Source of the DNA: Blautia hydrogenotrophica DSM 10507
GTDB lineage: Bacteria > Bacillota > Clostridia > Lachnospirales > Lachnospiraceae
Reading direction: 5' to 3'
Assembly (NCBI RefSeq): GCF_034356035.1
Contig: NZ_CP136423.1
Span: forward strand, 868,001-932,000
DNA: 64,000 nucleotides
In this document: positions 9,454 through 17,791 of the stretch, in pieces
Position numbering within the stretch: position 1 is the first letter of the stretch
How the letters are laid out: the number at the start of each line of letters is the position of its first letter
Made by a program: the position numbers and the translations under genes
The notes under the pieces: generated by a model
Told to the model about the DNA's origin: nothing
What the model saw: only the letters and a program-made list of their open reading frames with translations
Databases searched by the model: none

Positions 9454-10491
9454 ATGATTTTATTTAACTGTGATTATAATGAAGGAGCGCATGAGTCGAT
9501 TCTCCGACGTCTGGCGGAGACGAATATGGAGCAGACGGCAGGTTATGGGGAAGACCTATACTGCCTGTCGGCTCAAGAAAGAATTCAGAAGTTGTGTGAG
9601 GCTCCCCAGGCGAAAGTATATTTTTTGTCAGGAGGTACGCAGGCAAATCTGACGGTGATCGCAGCTGCGCTGCGGCCTCATCAGTCGGCCATAGGAGCGG
9701 TCACCGCCCATATCAATGGACATGAGACCGGAGCAGTGGAGGCCACAGGCCATAAGATTCTCACGGTGCCGTCTCTGGACGGAAAACTGACCGCTTCCCA
9801 GGTGGAGGAGCTGTACCGGGAGCAAGTTTTGGAAAATGATGCTTTTGAGCATGTGACGAAGCCAAAGCTGGTCTATATCTCCAATCCCACGGAGCTGGGC
9901 ACGATCTACCATGAAAGAGAGTTGAGAAAACTTCATGAGGTCTGCCAAAGGTACGGCCTGTACCTGTATATGGATGGGGCACGTCTGGGATACGGTCTTG
10001 CCGCAAAGGACAATGATCTGACATTGGCTAAGATCGCGAAGTACTGCGATGCCTTCTACATAGGTGGCACGAAGGTGGGAGCCCTGCTGGGAGAGGCCGT
10101 GGTGCTGACGAATCTGGAGCTTCAGGAGGATTTTCGGTACATCGTCAAGCAAAAAGGCGGTATGCTGGCGAAGGGAAGAATTCTAGGAATCCAGTTTGAT
10201 GAGCTGATGAAAGACGGACTCTATGAGAAGCTGGGAGCTCACGGAGACCGGATGGCCGATCGGATTCGGGGGGCTTTTCGGGAGAAGGGATTCAATTTTT
10301 TGGTGGAAAATGAAACAAACCAGATTTTCGTCATTCTGAGGGATGATCAGATACAAAAACTGGGCGAAAGGTTTGGTTATTGTCCGCACTGCCGAATGGA
10401 TGAGAACCATAGTGCAATCCGCCTTTGCACCAGTTGGGCCACTCGGGAGGAAAATGTGGATACATTGGTCGAGTTCATAAAGGGACTGTGA
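9454..10491 (+). CDS. ltaE: low-specificity L-threonine aldolase
   Basis: A 345-residue PLP enzyme of the beta-eliminating lyase/threonine aldolase fold, splitting threonine or allo-threonine into glycine and acetaldehyde. The PLP-binding Lys lies in YIGGTKVGAL, the phosphate loop is SGGTQAN (about residue 56) and the conserved DGARLGYGL motif is present. Its start directly follows the aminopeptidase stop. A terminator closes the pair. The symbol reflects family membership; preferred substrate is not proven. Confidence 0.85.
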   Translation: MILFNCDYNEGAHESILRRLAETNMEQTAGYGEDLYCLSAQERIQKLCEAPQAKVYFLSGGTQANLTVIAAALRPHQSAIGAVTAHINGHETGAVEATGHKILTVPSLDGKLTASQVEELYREQVLENDAFEHVTKPKLVYISNPTELGTIYHERELRKLHEVCQRYGLYLYMDGARLGYGLAAKDNDLTLAKIAKYCDAFYIGGTKVGALLGEAVVLTNLELQEDFRYIVKQKGGMLAKGRILGIQFDELMKDGLYEKLGAHGDRMADRIRGAFREKGFNFLVENETNQIFVILRDDQIQKLGERFGYCPHCRMDENHSAIRLCTSWATREENVDTLVEFIKGL

Positions 10492-10521
10492 GTTTTAAAA
10501 TAGAGAATTTTGACATGGAAG

Positions 10522-10547
10522 ATGGGAAGCTCTCGTTAGCTTCCCAT
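10522..10547 (+). terminator. bidirectional terminator
   Basis: A perfect 10-bp stem (ATGGGAAGCT / AGCTTCCCAT) with loop CTCGTT, then TAGCTTTTT. It lies between the convergent threonine aldolase and MarR genes. Confidence 0.8.
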
Positions 10548-10554
10548 TAGCTTT

Positions 10555-11001
10555 TTACTGTAGCTTTTTTAAAATTTGAACCGTGGTGTTCACAGCCTGG
10601 GCGAACGCCTCCCGGTCCTCAGGGGAGAGGTTGTTTATTTTGGCCGCCATCGTCTCTTTTAATTTCACTTCTTCGATTTGCATCATCTCTTTTCCGTAGA
10701 GTGTCAGCTGTACCAAAACCAGCTTACGGTTTTTTTCGTCCTGAATTCGTTCCAGGTAGCCGGCTTTCACCAGGGGAGCAACAGCTCGGGTCGCCTGTTC
10801 CTTGGAAGATGCGATGTAGGCGGCGAGTTCCGACATCGTTAGCGGTGATTTAGCAGTCAGAGAGAGTAGAATGCAAAGCTGGGTCTTAGTGAAACCGTGA
10901 TCCTTAAAGTCGACGGTATTTAGAATAACTTTCTGACAGAGAGGAAATACTTCTATCAGGGCGGAGATCGGAGTCATCTTGGTATCTTTTGGATTGCTCA
11001 T
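10555..11001 (-). CDS. MarR family transcriptional regulator
   Basis: A 148-residue winged-helix protein of typical MarR length. The recognition helix region reads MSELAAYIASSKEQATRAVAPLV, followed by the wing with conserved Asp-Arg-type residues (DEKNRKLVLVQLT). It is transcribed away from ftsH, and the shared 239-base region holds matching inverted repeats next to both promoters. This suggests autoregulation and control of ftsH. The ligand is unknown. Confidence 0.88.
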   Translation of the reverse strand: MSNPKDTKMTPISALIEVFPLCQKVILNTVDFKDHGFTKTQLCILLSLTAKSPLTMSELAAYIASSKEQATRAVAPLVKAGYLERIQDEKNRKLVLVQLTLYGKEMMQIEEVKLKETMAAKINNLSPEDREAFAQAVNTTVQILKKLQ

Positions 11002-11040
11002 AACAGTTCCTCCATACTTGTACTACGAGAATATAACATC

Positions 11041-11069
11041 ATTATAGTTTTATTATAGTCAAACGTCAA
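11041..11069 (-). promoter_or_regulatory. promoter of the MarR gene
   Basis: Minus-strand -35 TTGACG (11064-11069), exactly 17 bases, then perfect -10 TATAAT (11041-11046). An inverted repeat at 11072-11087 abuts the -35 box. Confidence 0.75.
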
Positions 11070-11071
11070 TA

Positions 11072-11087
11072 ATTGATATTCATCAAT
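11072..11087. promoter_or_regulatory. candidate MarR operator, site 1
   Basis: Perfect inverted repeat ATTGAT-N4-ATCAAT two bases upstream of the marR -35 box. The architecture matches the repeats next to the ftsH promoter. Operator role is inferred from position and shape. Confidence 0.55.
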
Positions 11088-11156
11088 AATATTAAGTAAT
11101 CCCCTTTTGTTTTATTTTTAGACGGAATTATGAATTTTCATAGAATTTTCACATAT

Positions 11157-11187
11157 TTGATACTAATCAATAGTTGACAAAAATCAA
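11157..11187. promoter_or_regulatory. candidate MarR operators, sites 2 and 3
   Basis: Site 2 is a perfect TTGAT-N4-ATCAA (11157-11170). Site 3 is TTGAC-N4-ATCAA (11174-11187), one mismatch from the same pattern, 17 bases further on and covering the ftsH -35 box. The two lie on nearly the same DNA face region, about 1.6 turns apart. Confidence 0.5.
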
Positions 11188-11202
11188 ACAATGGAGTAAA
11201 TT
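11174..11202 (+). promoter_or_regulatory. promoter of ftsH
   Basis: Perfect -35 TTGACA (11174-11179) with TAAATT (11197-11202) 17 bases on, about 40 bases before the ATG. The -10 box is weak, matching four of six positions. The -35 box lies inside candidate operator site 3. Confidence 0.5.
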
Positions 11203-11240
11203 GTAGATAACTTGTTGAAGATACCGTTGGAGGAAGCTAT

Positions 11241-13094
11241 ATGGATTTGCAGGAAAAACACAAACCCAAAAAACCGATACTGTTTTACTATTTGATTGCG
11301 GCAGTGATTCTCTTGCTGCTGAACGCATTGGTGTTTCCGTCTATCAGGGAAGGAAGCATTCGGGAAACCACGTATTCGGATTTTTTGGACGGATTGGATC
11401 ATAAAGAAATAGAAGAAGTCCAGTTGGAAGAGAATGTGATTTACTATTCCGTGGAAGAAGACGGAAAAGAGGTTGTCTGCAAGACGGGACGAATCCCTGA
11501 CGATGGGGACTTGGTAACTAGGTTATATGAATCTGGGGCAAAATTTACGGAAGAGATTCCCACACAGCAGTCTCCGCTGTTGACGATGCTGTTTAGCTGG
11601 ATTGTTCCCATTTTAATTTTTGTCTTTATCGGGCAGATGCTCAGCAGAAAGATGGCAAAGAGTATGGGCGGCGGTCCGGGAGCTATGATGTTCGGAAAGA
11701 GCAACGCGAAGATATACGTGAAGTCATCCACCGGAATTAAGTTTTCAGATGTGGCCGGTGAAGACGAGGCTAAGGAATTGCTGACAGAGATTGTAGATTA
11801 CCTGCATTACCCAGAAAAATACAGGGACATCGGAGCTTCTATGCCGAAAGGAGCGCTTTTGGTTGGACCTCCAGGTACAGGAAAAACTCTGCTGGCAAAG
11901 GCAGTAGCAGGTGAAGCTAACGTGCCATTTTTTTCCATCTCCGGTTCCGAGTTCGTGGAGATGTTTGTAGGTATGGGCGCCGCGAAGGTGCGGGATCTGT
12001 TTAAGCAGGCCAATGAGAAAGCGCCCTGCATTGTGTTTATTGATGAGATTGATACGATTGGAAAGAAGAGAGATGGACAGGTCGGCGGTAACGACGAGAG
12101 AGAGCAGACTCTAAACCAGCTTCTGACGGAGATGGATGGATTTGACGGTTCTAAGGGAGTCGTGATTTTGGCGGCGACGAACCGGCCAGATTCCCTGGAC
12201 CCGGCGCTTTTAAGACCGGGACGTTTCGACCGGAGAATTCCAGTAGAACTCCCTGATTTGCAAGGAAGGGAAGAGATTTTAAAGGTACATGCGAAGAAGA
12301 TAAAAATTGCTGATAATGTGAATTTCTATGAGATTGCGAAAGCAGCCGCCGGCGCTTCCGGAGCTGAGTTGGCCAACATCGTAAATGAGGCGGCTTTAAG
12401 AGCAGTTCGAAGCGGTAGAAGATTTGCGACTCAGGCGGATATGGAAGAAAGCATTGAGGTGGTCATTGCCGGATATCAGAAGAAGAACCGTGTCCTGTCT
12501 AATAAAGAGAAACTGATCGTGTCTTACCATGAGATCGGTCATGCTTTGGTAGCGGCGAAACAGACAGAGTCTGCGCCGGTGCATAAGATTACGATTATTC
12601 CTAGAACTTCCGGAGCTTTAGGGTATACGATGCAGGTGGAGGATGGAGAACATTATCTGCTGAGCAAAGAAGAACTGGAAAATAAAATTGCTACTCTTAC
12701 AGGAGGAAGAGCAGCGGAGGAGCTGATCTTTCATTCCATCACCACCGGAGCGTCCAATGACATTGAGCAGGCGACGAAGTTGGCGAGGGGAATGATTACG
12801 AGATATGGCATGAGTGATGAGTTTGACATGGTGGCTATGGAAAATGTCAGCAACCAGTATCTGGGTGGAGACAGTTCTTTGGCATGTTCCTTTGAGACTC
12901 AGACGCTGATTGATAAGAAAGTCGTAGAACTGGTGAGCACTCAGCATGAGAAGGCGCGGCAGATTCTGCGAGATAACATGAAAAAACTCCATGAACTGGC
13001 GAAGTATCTCTATGAAAATGAGACGATCACCGGAGAAGAGTTCATGGAGATTTTGAACAAATCGGATTCTCAGAATGAGTATTCAGGTTCCTGA
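11241..13094 (+). CDS. ftsH: ATP-dependent zinc metalloprotease FtsH
   Basis: A 617-residue membrane-bound AAA+ protease that degrades misfolded and regulatory membrane proteins. Two N-terminal helices (about 12-33 and 112-132) flank a small extracytoplasmic domain. Walker A GPPGTGKT is at 209-216; Walker B (IVFIDEID) and the second region of homology (ATNRPDSLDPALLRPGRFD) follow. The zinc site HEIGH is at 430-434, with the third ligand in GASNDIEQAT. Ribosome site TTGGAGGAAG precedes the ATG. It stands alone and is divergent from a MarR regulator, which is unusual company for ftsH. The organism may carry another ftsH elsewhere. Confidence 0.95.
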   Translation: MDLQEKHKPKKPILFYYLIAAVILLLLNALVFPSIREGSIRETTYSDFLDGLDHKEIEEVQLEENVIYYSVEEDGKEVVCKTGRIPDDGDLVTRLYESGAKFTEEIPTQQSPLLTMLFSWIVPILIFVFIGQMLSRKMAKSMGGGPGAMMFGKSNAKIYVKSSTGIKFSDVAGEDEAKELLTEIVDYLHYPEKYRDIGASMPKGALLVGPPGTGKTLLAKAVAGEANVPFFSISGSEFVEMFVGMGAAKVRDLFKQANEKAPCIVFIDEIDTIGKKRDGQVGGNDEREQTLNQLLTEMDGFDGSKGVVILAATNRPDSLDPALLRPGRFDRRIPVELPDLQGREEILKVHAKKIKIADNVNFYEIAKAAAGASGAELANIVNEAALRAVRSGRRFATQADMEESIEVVIAGYQKKNRVLSNKEKLIVSYHEIGHALVAAKQTESAPVHKITIIPRTSGALGYTMQVEDGEHYLLSKEELENKIATLTGGRAAEELIFHSITTGASNDIEQATKLARGMITRYGMSDEFDMVAMENVSNQYLGGDSSLACSFETQTLIDKKVVELVSTQHEKARQILRDNMKKLHELAKYLYENETITGEEFMEILNKSDSQNEYSGS

Positions 13095-13099
13095 GCTTA

Positions 13100-14134
13100 T
13101 CAGTCGCAGAGTTCTGCGATTCGATATAGAAGAGTTTCCGTATCTTCCCAGCCCAGACAAGGGTCAGTGATGGACTGTCCGTAGGTCTGGGAGGAAGAAA
13201 GGGGTTGACAGCCTTCCACCAGATAGCTCTCGATGAGTAACCCTTTGATTAGGGTGTGAAGTCCAGAGTTTGTCCGGCGGGAGTGAAGCACATCCAAAGC
13301 GATGTTAATCTGTTCTTTAAAGTGCTTGTTGGAATTGGCATGGTTGGTATCAACCAGGACCGCCATATTCCGCAGGCACTTTTTTTCGTATTCCCTGCGG
13401 CAGTATTCCAGATCATGAAGACTGTAGTTAGGAAGAGGCATTCCATAACGATTTTGGCCGCCTCTTAGAATTCCGTGGGCCAGTGGATTTCCATCGGTTG
13501 TGACTTCATGTCCGCGAAAAATGAAACGTTGGGACTGCTGAGCCGCATAGATGGCATGAAACATGATAGACAGATCTCCGCTGGTAGGGTTTTTCATTCC
13601 TACAGGAATATCCATTCCGCTGGCAGTCAGACGATGCTGTTGGTTTTCCACTGATCTAGCTCCCACTGCCTCATAGGACAGCAGGTCATCCAGGTAGCTG
13701 CGGATTTCTGGATATAGAAGTTCGTCGGCTGCGCTGAGGCCGCTTTCATAAAAAGCGCGCAGATGAAGCTTTCGCACAGCCACAAGTCCTTTAGCCAGGT
13801 CGGGAGAAAGGAGGGGATTTGGCTGATGAAGCATTCCTTTATAGCCTGTGCCCGTGGTCCTGGGCTTGCTGGTGTAAATGCGAGGGATGATCAGCAGGCG
13901 GTCTTTAGTTTTCTCACTGATTTTAGCTAGGCGGCAGACATACTCGCAGACAGCGTCTTCTCGGTCCGCAGAGCAGGGACCGATGATAACCAGAAAACGA
14001 TGAGATTTACCGGTGAAAATATCGGAAATTTCTCTGTCACGCCGGCATTTGGCTTCTTTCATTTTTTCAGAGAGAGGGTAAGTCTCTTTGAAATCAGAGG
14101 GAAGCGGCAGTTCTGTATGGTAATAAAATGACAT
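13100..14134 (-). CDS. 3-deoxy-7-phosphoheptulonate synthase, AroG type
   Basis: A 344-residue class I-alpha DAHP synthase, the first enzyme of the shikimate pathway, joining phosphoenolpyruvate and erythrose 4-phosphate. Seen motifs: IIGPCSADRE, PRIYTSKPRTTGTGYKG, the GARSVENQQHR segment, KNPTSGD, and DTNHANSNK with metal-binding residues. Its length fits the E. coli AroG/F/H group, unlike the second DAHP synthase at 21700, which belongs to the Bacillus/Thermotoga group. The gene is alone and separated from its divergent neighbour by a MITE-like repeat. It ends 5 bases from the end of ftsH with no obvious terminator between them. Confidence 0.92.
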   Translation of the reverse strand: MSFYYHTELPLPSDFKETYPLSEKMKEAKCRRDREISDIFTGKSHRFLVIIGPCSADREDAVCEYVCRLAKISEKTKDRLLIIPRIYTSKPRTTGTGYKGMLHQPNPLLSPDLAKGLVAVRKLHLRAFYESGLSAADELLYPEIRSYLDDLLSYEAVGARSVENQQHRLTASGMDIPVGMKNPTSGDLSIMFHAIYAAQQSQRFIFRGHEVTTDGNPLAHGILRGGQNRYGMPLPNYSLHDLEYCRREYEKKCLRNMAVLVDTNHANSNKHFKEQINIALDVLHSRRTNSGLHTLIKGLLIESYLVEGCQPLSSSQTYGQSITDPCLGWEDTETLLYRIAELCD

Positions 14135-14165
14135 ATTGGTCCTCCCAAATAGGTTCTGATAAAAT

Positions 14166-14321
14166 GTAACTGTTCAGCCATAACAGTTCGGATTAGCTGC
14201 TACACAGCTTATATTGCCGCATATGTGGCGAAACACCATATGCCTGATAAGAGTGGAACACCTCTGCAAGCAAGCTTGCTCCGAATTTTTGCTCTTATCA
14301 GTCGCATGGCTGAATAGTTAC
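14166..14321. repeat. MITE-like element, copy 1
   Basis: A 156-bp element bounded by inverted ends GTAACTGTTCAGCCAT and ATGGCTGAATAGTTAC. Its reverse complement matches the element at 49501-49674 almost throughout. Both copies contain a long internal hairpin with arms CTGATAAGAG / CTCTTATCAG. It fills most of the 315-base gap between the divergent DAHP synthase and alcohol dehydrogenase genes. No clear target-site duplication is visible. No coding capacity. Confidence 0.75.
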
Positions 14322-14351
14322 GATGAGATATCTTTATCATACTATAATGTG

Positions 14352-14380
14352 TTGGAAAATCAAGCAAATTGTATTATACT
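14352..14380 (+). promoter_or_regulatory. promoter of the iron alcohol dehydrogenase gene
   Basis: TTGGAA (14352-14357), 17 bases, TATACT (14375-14380), about 70 bases upstream of the ATG at 14450. Confidence 0.5.
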
Positions 14381-14449
14381 GTTAAAAGAACACACGTGCT
14401 TATTTGGCTTTGGGGGATATATCAGACGAAGAAAGGACAGGTGAGAAAA

Positions 14450-15538
14450 ATGTTTTTTTATATGCCTACGAAGGTGTATTCAGAAGAACAATGCGTGAAG
14501 AGACATGGGAGTGAGTTGGCAGCTCTGGGAGAGAAGGCTTTGCTTGTGACAGGGAGACACTCTGCCCGTTCCAACGGTTCTCTCAAAGATGTGGAAGAGG
14601 CTTTGGAGTCTAATGGGACAGGATATATCCTGTTTGATGAGATCGAGGAGAACCCTTCGATGGAAACAATTATGAGAGCGAGAGACCTGGGGATAGTTCA
14701 GGGAGCAGATTTTGTCGTTGGAATCGGCGGTGGTTCACCCATGGATGCGGCGAAGGCGATTGCATTGATGATGCGTCATCCTGACCAGGATATGGATTAT
14801 CTGTACCAGAAAGGGGTGGACAGCAGTGCCTGTCCGGTGGTGGAGATTCCCACTACCTGCGGAACTGGGTCAGAGGTGACTCCTTATGCGATTTTGACCA
14901 TTCATGCCAAGAGAACGAAATCTAGTATTTCTCATAAAATCTATCCGTCATTGGCTCTGGCAGACCCAGGTTATTTGAAATTTGCTCCTGAGAGTGTGTT
15001 GCAGTCCACAGCGATTGACGCGCTGGGACATTTTTTGGAGAGTTATCTAAACAGCAATGCCACAGACTATAGTCGGATGCTGGTCCGTGGGGGAATGAGA
15101 ATCTGGTCAAAATTTCGGGATGTTCTGGATAGAAAGAGAGAACTCATAGAGGAGGATTACCAGGAAATGCTAAACGCTGCTACATTGGGCGGGATGGCGA
15201 TTACTCATACGGGGACTTCTCTTCCTCATGGTTTGAGTTACTATGTGACTTATGAGGAGAAGGTTGCCCATGGCAAGGCAGTGGGAATTTTTCTTCCAGG
15301 GTATCTAAAGGCGGCGGATTCCCAGACGAGCCGAGAGCTTTTGGAACTCATAGGATTCCAGGAGATCGAAGAGTTCCGCGCCTATATCGGCCGTGTTCTG
15401 GGCGAGGTGATGATGCCAGAGGAGTTACGGGCGCAGGCGGTGAGAGGACTTCTAGAAAATGCTGAGAAACTGAAGAACTGCCCGTTCTCAGTGGATGAGA
15501 GGGCACTGAGAGAGATTATTGAATATTCATTAGACTGA
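14450..15538 (+). CDS. iron-containing alcohol dehydrogenase
   Basis: A 362-residue group III dehydrogenase. The NAD(P) loop GIGGGSPMDAAKA lies near residue 93. Metal-ligand candidates are the Asp and His in IDALGHFLESY, the His in LPHGLSYY and the His in AHGKAV. The sequence IPTTCGTGSEVTPYAI is the family signature. The ATG at 14450 follows AAAGGACAGGTGAG; the longer in-frame start at 14369 would add a tail with no family match. A single gene ending in a terminator. Substrate unknown; butanol or propanediol-type alcohols are common for the family. Confidence 0.88.
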   Translation: MFFYMPTKVYSEEQCVKRHGSELAALGEKALLVTGRHSARSNGSLKDVEEALESNGTGYILFDEIEENPSMETIMRARDLGIVQGADFVVGIGGGSPMDAAKAIALMMRHPDQDMDYLYQKGVDSSACPVVEIPTTCGTGSEVTPYAILTIHAKRTKSSISHKIYPSLALADPGYLKFAPESVLQSTAIDALGHFLESYLNSNATDYSRMLVRGGMRIWSKFRDVLDRKRELIEEDYQEMLNAATLGGMAITHTGTSLPHGLSYYVTYEEKVAHGKAVGIFLPGYLKAADSQTSRELLELIGFQEIEEFRAYIGRVLGEVMMPEELRAQAVRGLLENAEKLKNCPFSVDERALREIIEYSLD

Positions 15539-15544
15539 ATACAG

Positions 15545-15578
15545 AAAGCACCGCAGACATTTTTGTCCGTGGTGCTTT
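15545..15578 (+). terminator. terminator between convergent genes
   Basis: A 14-bp stem with one mismatch and wobbles (AAAGCACCGCAGAC / GTCCGTGGTGCTTT), loop ATTTTT, ending in TTTTA. It serves the alcohol dehydrogenase and probably the convergent sigma-factor operon too. Confidence 0.7.
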
Positions 15579-15598
15579 TATGTCTGCGGTCTGTATGT

Positions 15599-15901
15599 TT
15601 AAAGGTAAAATTTGTGATACTGAAAAGCCGTGTCTAAGAAAGCCAAGGCCATAGAGAAAAAGGTCAGTAAAATTAAGAGAAAGATGGAACCTTTGTCGTA
15701 CACGAACTGAACTTTTTCACTGCGCAATCTGGACCCTAGGACTTCCAATCCTAGCAGAATGAAGATAAAAGGCCAGAGGCGGTAGATAAACTCATAGGAC
15801 AACGAGGGATAAAACATGTGAGCCAAAAACAGGCTTCCAAAGACAACGAGAAGACATCCCAGTGTTAGACTTCCAACTCTATAGATTCTTGTCATCTTCA
15901 T
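15599..15901 (-). CDS. small membrane protein, LiaF/DUF5668-like
   Basis: A 100-residue protein with three predicted helices (about 8-28, 38-56, 72-90) in the order seen in LiaI/LiaF-type N-terminal domains. It is last in the ECF sigma operon and overlaps the preceding gene by 23 bases, suggesting coupled expression. Role in envelope-stress sensing is inferred from the neighbours only. Confidence 0.6.
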   Translation of the reverse strand: MKMTRIYRVGSLTLGCLLVVFGSLFLAHMFYPSLSYEFIYRLWPFIFILLGLEVLGSRLRSEKVQFVYDKGSIFLLILLTFFSMALAFLDTAFQYHKFYL

Positions 15902-16625
15902 CCAACTCCTTTGACTGTGGCTGCGTGTTGTCCTTTTCCTCTGGTTCCCCGGTCGGTGCTTCTGTGTGGTTGTTCTCGTCTGAGACGTCTTGGGATTTTG
16001 AAGGAATCAGGGGATTTGTTTGCTCGAAATCCGCATCCTGAGAAAATGGAAAATCTATGTTTAAATCAGGATTTTTCTCCTGACCATAGTCCTGCTCTTT
16101 GTTCAGCTGGTCTTTCTTTCCGGAGATCAGGTAAAGACCAAAAGCAATGATTGCCACGGCGATGAAGATCTGGGGTAGATTATAGCTGAAGCTGTTCAAC
16201 ACGTTGTAGAGAGCGTTCGGGAGGAACCAACCTAAGAAGTCTAGAAGGCTGTTCCACAGCAGACTGATTCCAAGTAAGATCAACACCCACGCGGTTGCTG
16301 TTTTGTGCCTTTGGAAAAAATCTTTCATGTTCTGACAGGAATACTCGTCGCAGGTATCAAAGAAAAGAATACGGTCTTCGATGGTGTAGAATTCTTCATC
16401 CGGCAAGGCGCGCAGATTGTGTGTGTGGAAAAAACTGTAAAACCAGAGCACCGGCAGCAGGAAGATCAGAAAATTCAGGTTAAAACCGGAAATCAGGGCG
16501 AAAACCCCCCAAAATGCAATCATGATACTGGCTCCCTGTTTCAGAAAGCCTAGATACATCTCGCCTGCGCCAGGCAGAAGCGAGAAAAGAAAAGTCCAAA
16601 ATCCACTTTTTTTACTTGTCATCAT
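15879..16625 (-). CDS. multi-spanning membrane protein in the ECF sigma operon
   Basis: A 248-residue protein. It starts with a TM2-like helix pair containing the LLPGAGEMYLGFLKQG motif (about 15-35), then about three more helices (about 37-60, 110-130, 147-165), and ends in an 80-residue acidic, Asn/Gln/Glu-rich cytoplasmic tail. The start overlaps the putative anti-sigma gene by 14 bases and the end overlaps the LiaF-like gene by 23. I do not recognise a specific family beyond TM2-like. It probably helps the sigma and anti-sigma pair report on the envelope, which is inference. Confidence 0.6.
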   Translation of the reverse strand: MMTSKKSGFWTFLFSLLPGAGEMYLGFLKQGASIMIAFWGVFALISGFNLNFLIFLLPVLWFYSFFHTHNLRALPDEEFYTIEDRILFFDTCDEYSCQNMKDFFQRHKTATAWVLILLGISLLWNSLLDFLGWFLPNALYNVLNSFSYNLPQIFIAVAIIAFGLYLISGKKDQLNKEQDYGQEKNPDLNIDFPFSQDADFEQTNPLIPSKSQDVSDENNHTEAPTGEPEEKDNTQPQSKELDEDDKNL

Positions 16626-17037
16626 AATGAAATACCTCCATAGTTGTTAATTTGTCTGTGAAAGCTCTCAACTGATCGCCTGCTCTGTCTGTGTGTTGCG
16701 AGAGTTTGGCGGACCAGGAAAGCTCTGCGGTCTGTGCGGGCATAGAATGGGCCAAATTCAGAGCAAAACTGCTGGTGAACAGAAGGGTGAGTGCACTCAG
16801 GACCGCAAATGAAATTTTTAGGCTGTAGAACAAAAGTTCCAGTTTCTTTGTCGTTCTGTTTAGAAGCTGTTCTGCACCTACAGTAGGCGACTGACTTTGA
16901 AGCAAAATGCTTTCTTTCAAATTTTTAGGAGCATGTAAGAGTCCTTGGCTTTCCAAACGGGATGCAAAGGCATGAGCGCTATAGTCGTCAGCCGCGATTT
17001 TGTGCAGTTCTTCCAGCTGGCAGTGCTTTTTGTCCAT
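16612..17037 (-). CDS. putative anti-sigma factor
   Basis: A 141-residue protein with a cytoplasmic N-terminal half and one membrane helix at about 87-108, the layout of membrane anti-sigma factors. It overlaps the sigma gene by 50 bases. Two starts are possible: the ATG at 17043 sits only 2 bases from the GGAGGG ribosome site, while the ATG at 17037 is 8 bases away, so I chose 17037. No zinc-binding HxxxCxxC motif is visible, so it is not a typical ZAS-domain anti-sigma factor. The assignment is by position and topology. Confidence 0.6.
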   Translation of the reverse strand: MDKKHCQLEELHKIAADDYSAHAFASRLESQGLLHAPKNLKESILLQSQSPTVGAEQLLNRTTKKLELLFYSLKISFAVLSALTLLFTSSFALNLAHSMPAQTAELSWSAKLSQHTDRAGDQLRAFTDKLTTMEVFHYDDK

Positions 17038-17554
17038 GGCCATATCCCTCCTTTTCGTAGAATTTTTTTAACATTGCTTTGGCTCTGTAGACCTGAGTTT
17101 GAACCGTCTTTAAATTTTTTCCTGTTCGCTGGGCGATCTCGCTGAATCCGAGCTCCTGGTAGAAATATAAGACTGCGATTTCTCGGTAAGGTTCTTTGAG
17201 AAGACGACAGTATTGCAACAACTGTGTGCGAACCTCCTGTTCCAGAATGTTTTCTTCCAAAGTAGGCCCCCTGGTCTGAAGCTGAAGAAAATATTCATCT
17301 TCTGTAGGATAAGTGTTTCGCCCAGCACGCTTTAAGTAGTCGATACATTTGTTTGTCGCTATCCGGGTAAGCCAAGCTTTTTCATTTCTACCGTCGAAGT
17401 GGGAGAGGTGTTTGTAGGCAGAGAGAAACGTCTCCTGCGTCAGATCCTGAGAATCAAAATAATTTCCTGTCAGCCGGTAACAAACCGTAAAAATTAAGTT
17501 TTCATAAGTGTCAATCAGATATTCCAGTTGTTTTTGAGCTTGGATCGAAAACAC
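16988..17554 (-). CDS. RNA polymerase sigma factor, ECF subfamily
   Basis: A 188-residue sigma-70 family protein with region 2 (YENLIFTVCYRLTGN through DLTQETFLSAYKHL, about 17-50; then WLTRIATNKCIDYLKR) and region 4 (ELGFSEIAQRTGKNLKTVQTQVYRAKAMLKK, about 133-165). There is no region 3, as expected for ECF factors. It is first in a leftward operon with three membrane proteins. The divergent penicillin-binding protein gene 237 bases away may be a target, which is inference. Confidence 0.9.
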   Translation of the reverse strand: MFSIQAQKQLEYLIDTYENLIFTVCYRLTGNYFDSQDLTQETFLSAYKHLSHFDGRNEKAWLTRIATNKCIDYLKRAGRNTYPTEDEYFLQLQTRGPTLEENILEQEVRTQLLQYCRLLKEPYREIAVLYFYQELGFSEIAQRTGKNLKTVQTQVYRAKAMLKKFYEKEGYGHGQKALPAGRTAQNRG

Positions 17555-17791
17555 CTCCCCTCTTTGCTGTCTTCACCTATTATAACGAGAGGATTTCCAT
17601 TCTGTCTTCAAAAAATGATTTTTTTCTTTACATTTTTTTAGAGAACTGATACCCTCAGTGTACAAGGGGGAACCTTTATGAGAAAAGAATGTGTTACGCT
17701 GTTATAGAATGGTCTGACGCCTTTTTAAATGCAGAGAGCATGAAACAAGGCGGCGTAAGGATGAAAATTAGACTATGAGAGGAGGATGACA

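Noticed and set aside
17678..17707. Nine-codon frame (ATG with an AGGGGGA site) upstream of the penicillin-binding protein
   Set aside because: Too short, with no biased codons and no matching terminator, so a leader role cannot be supported.
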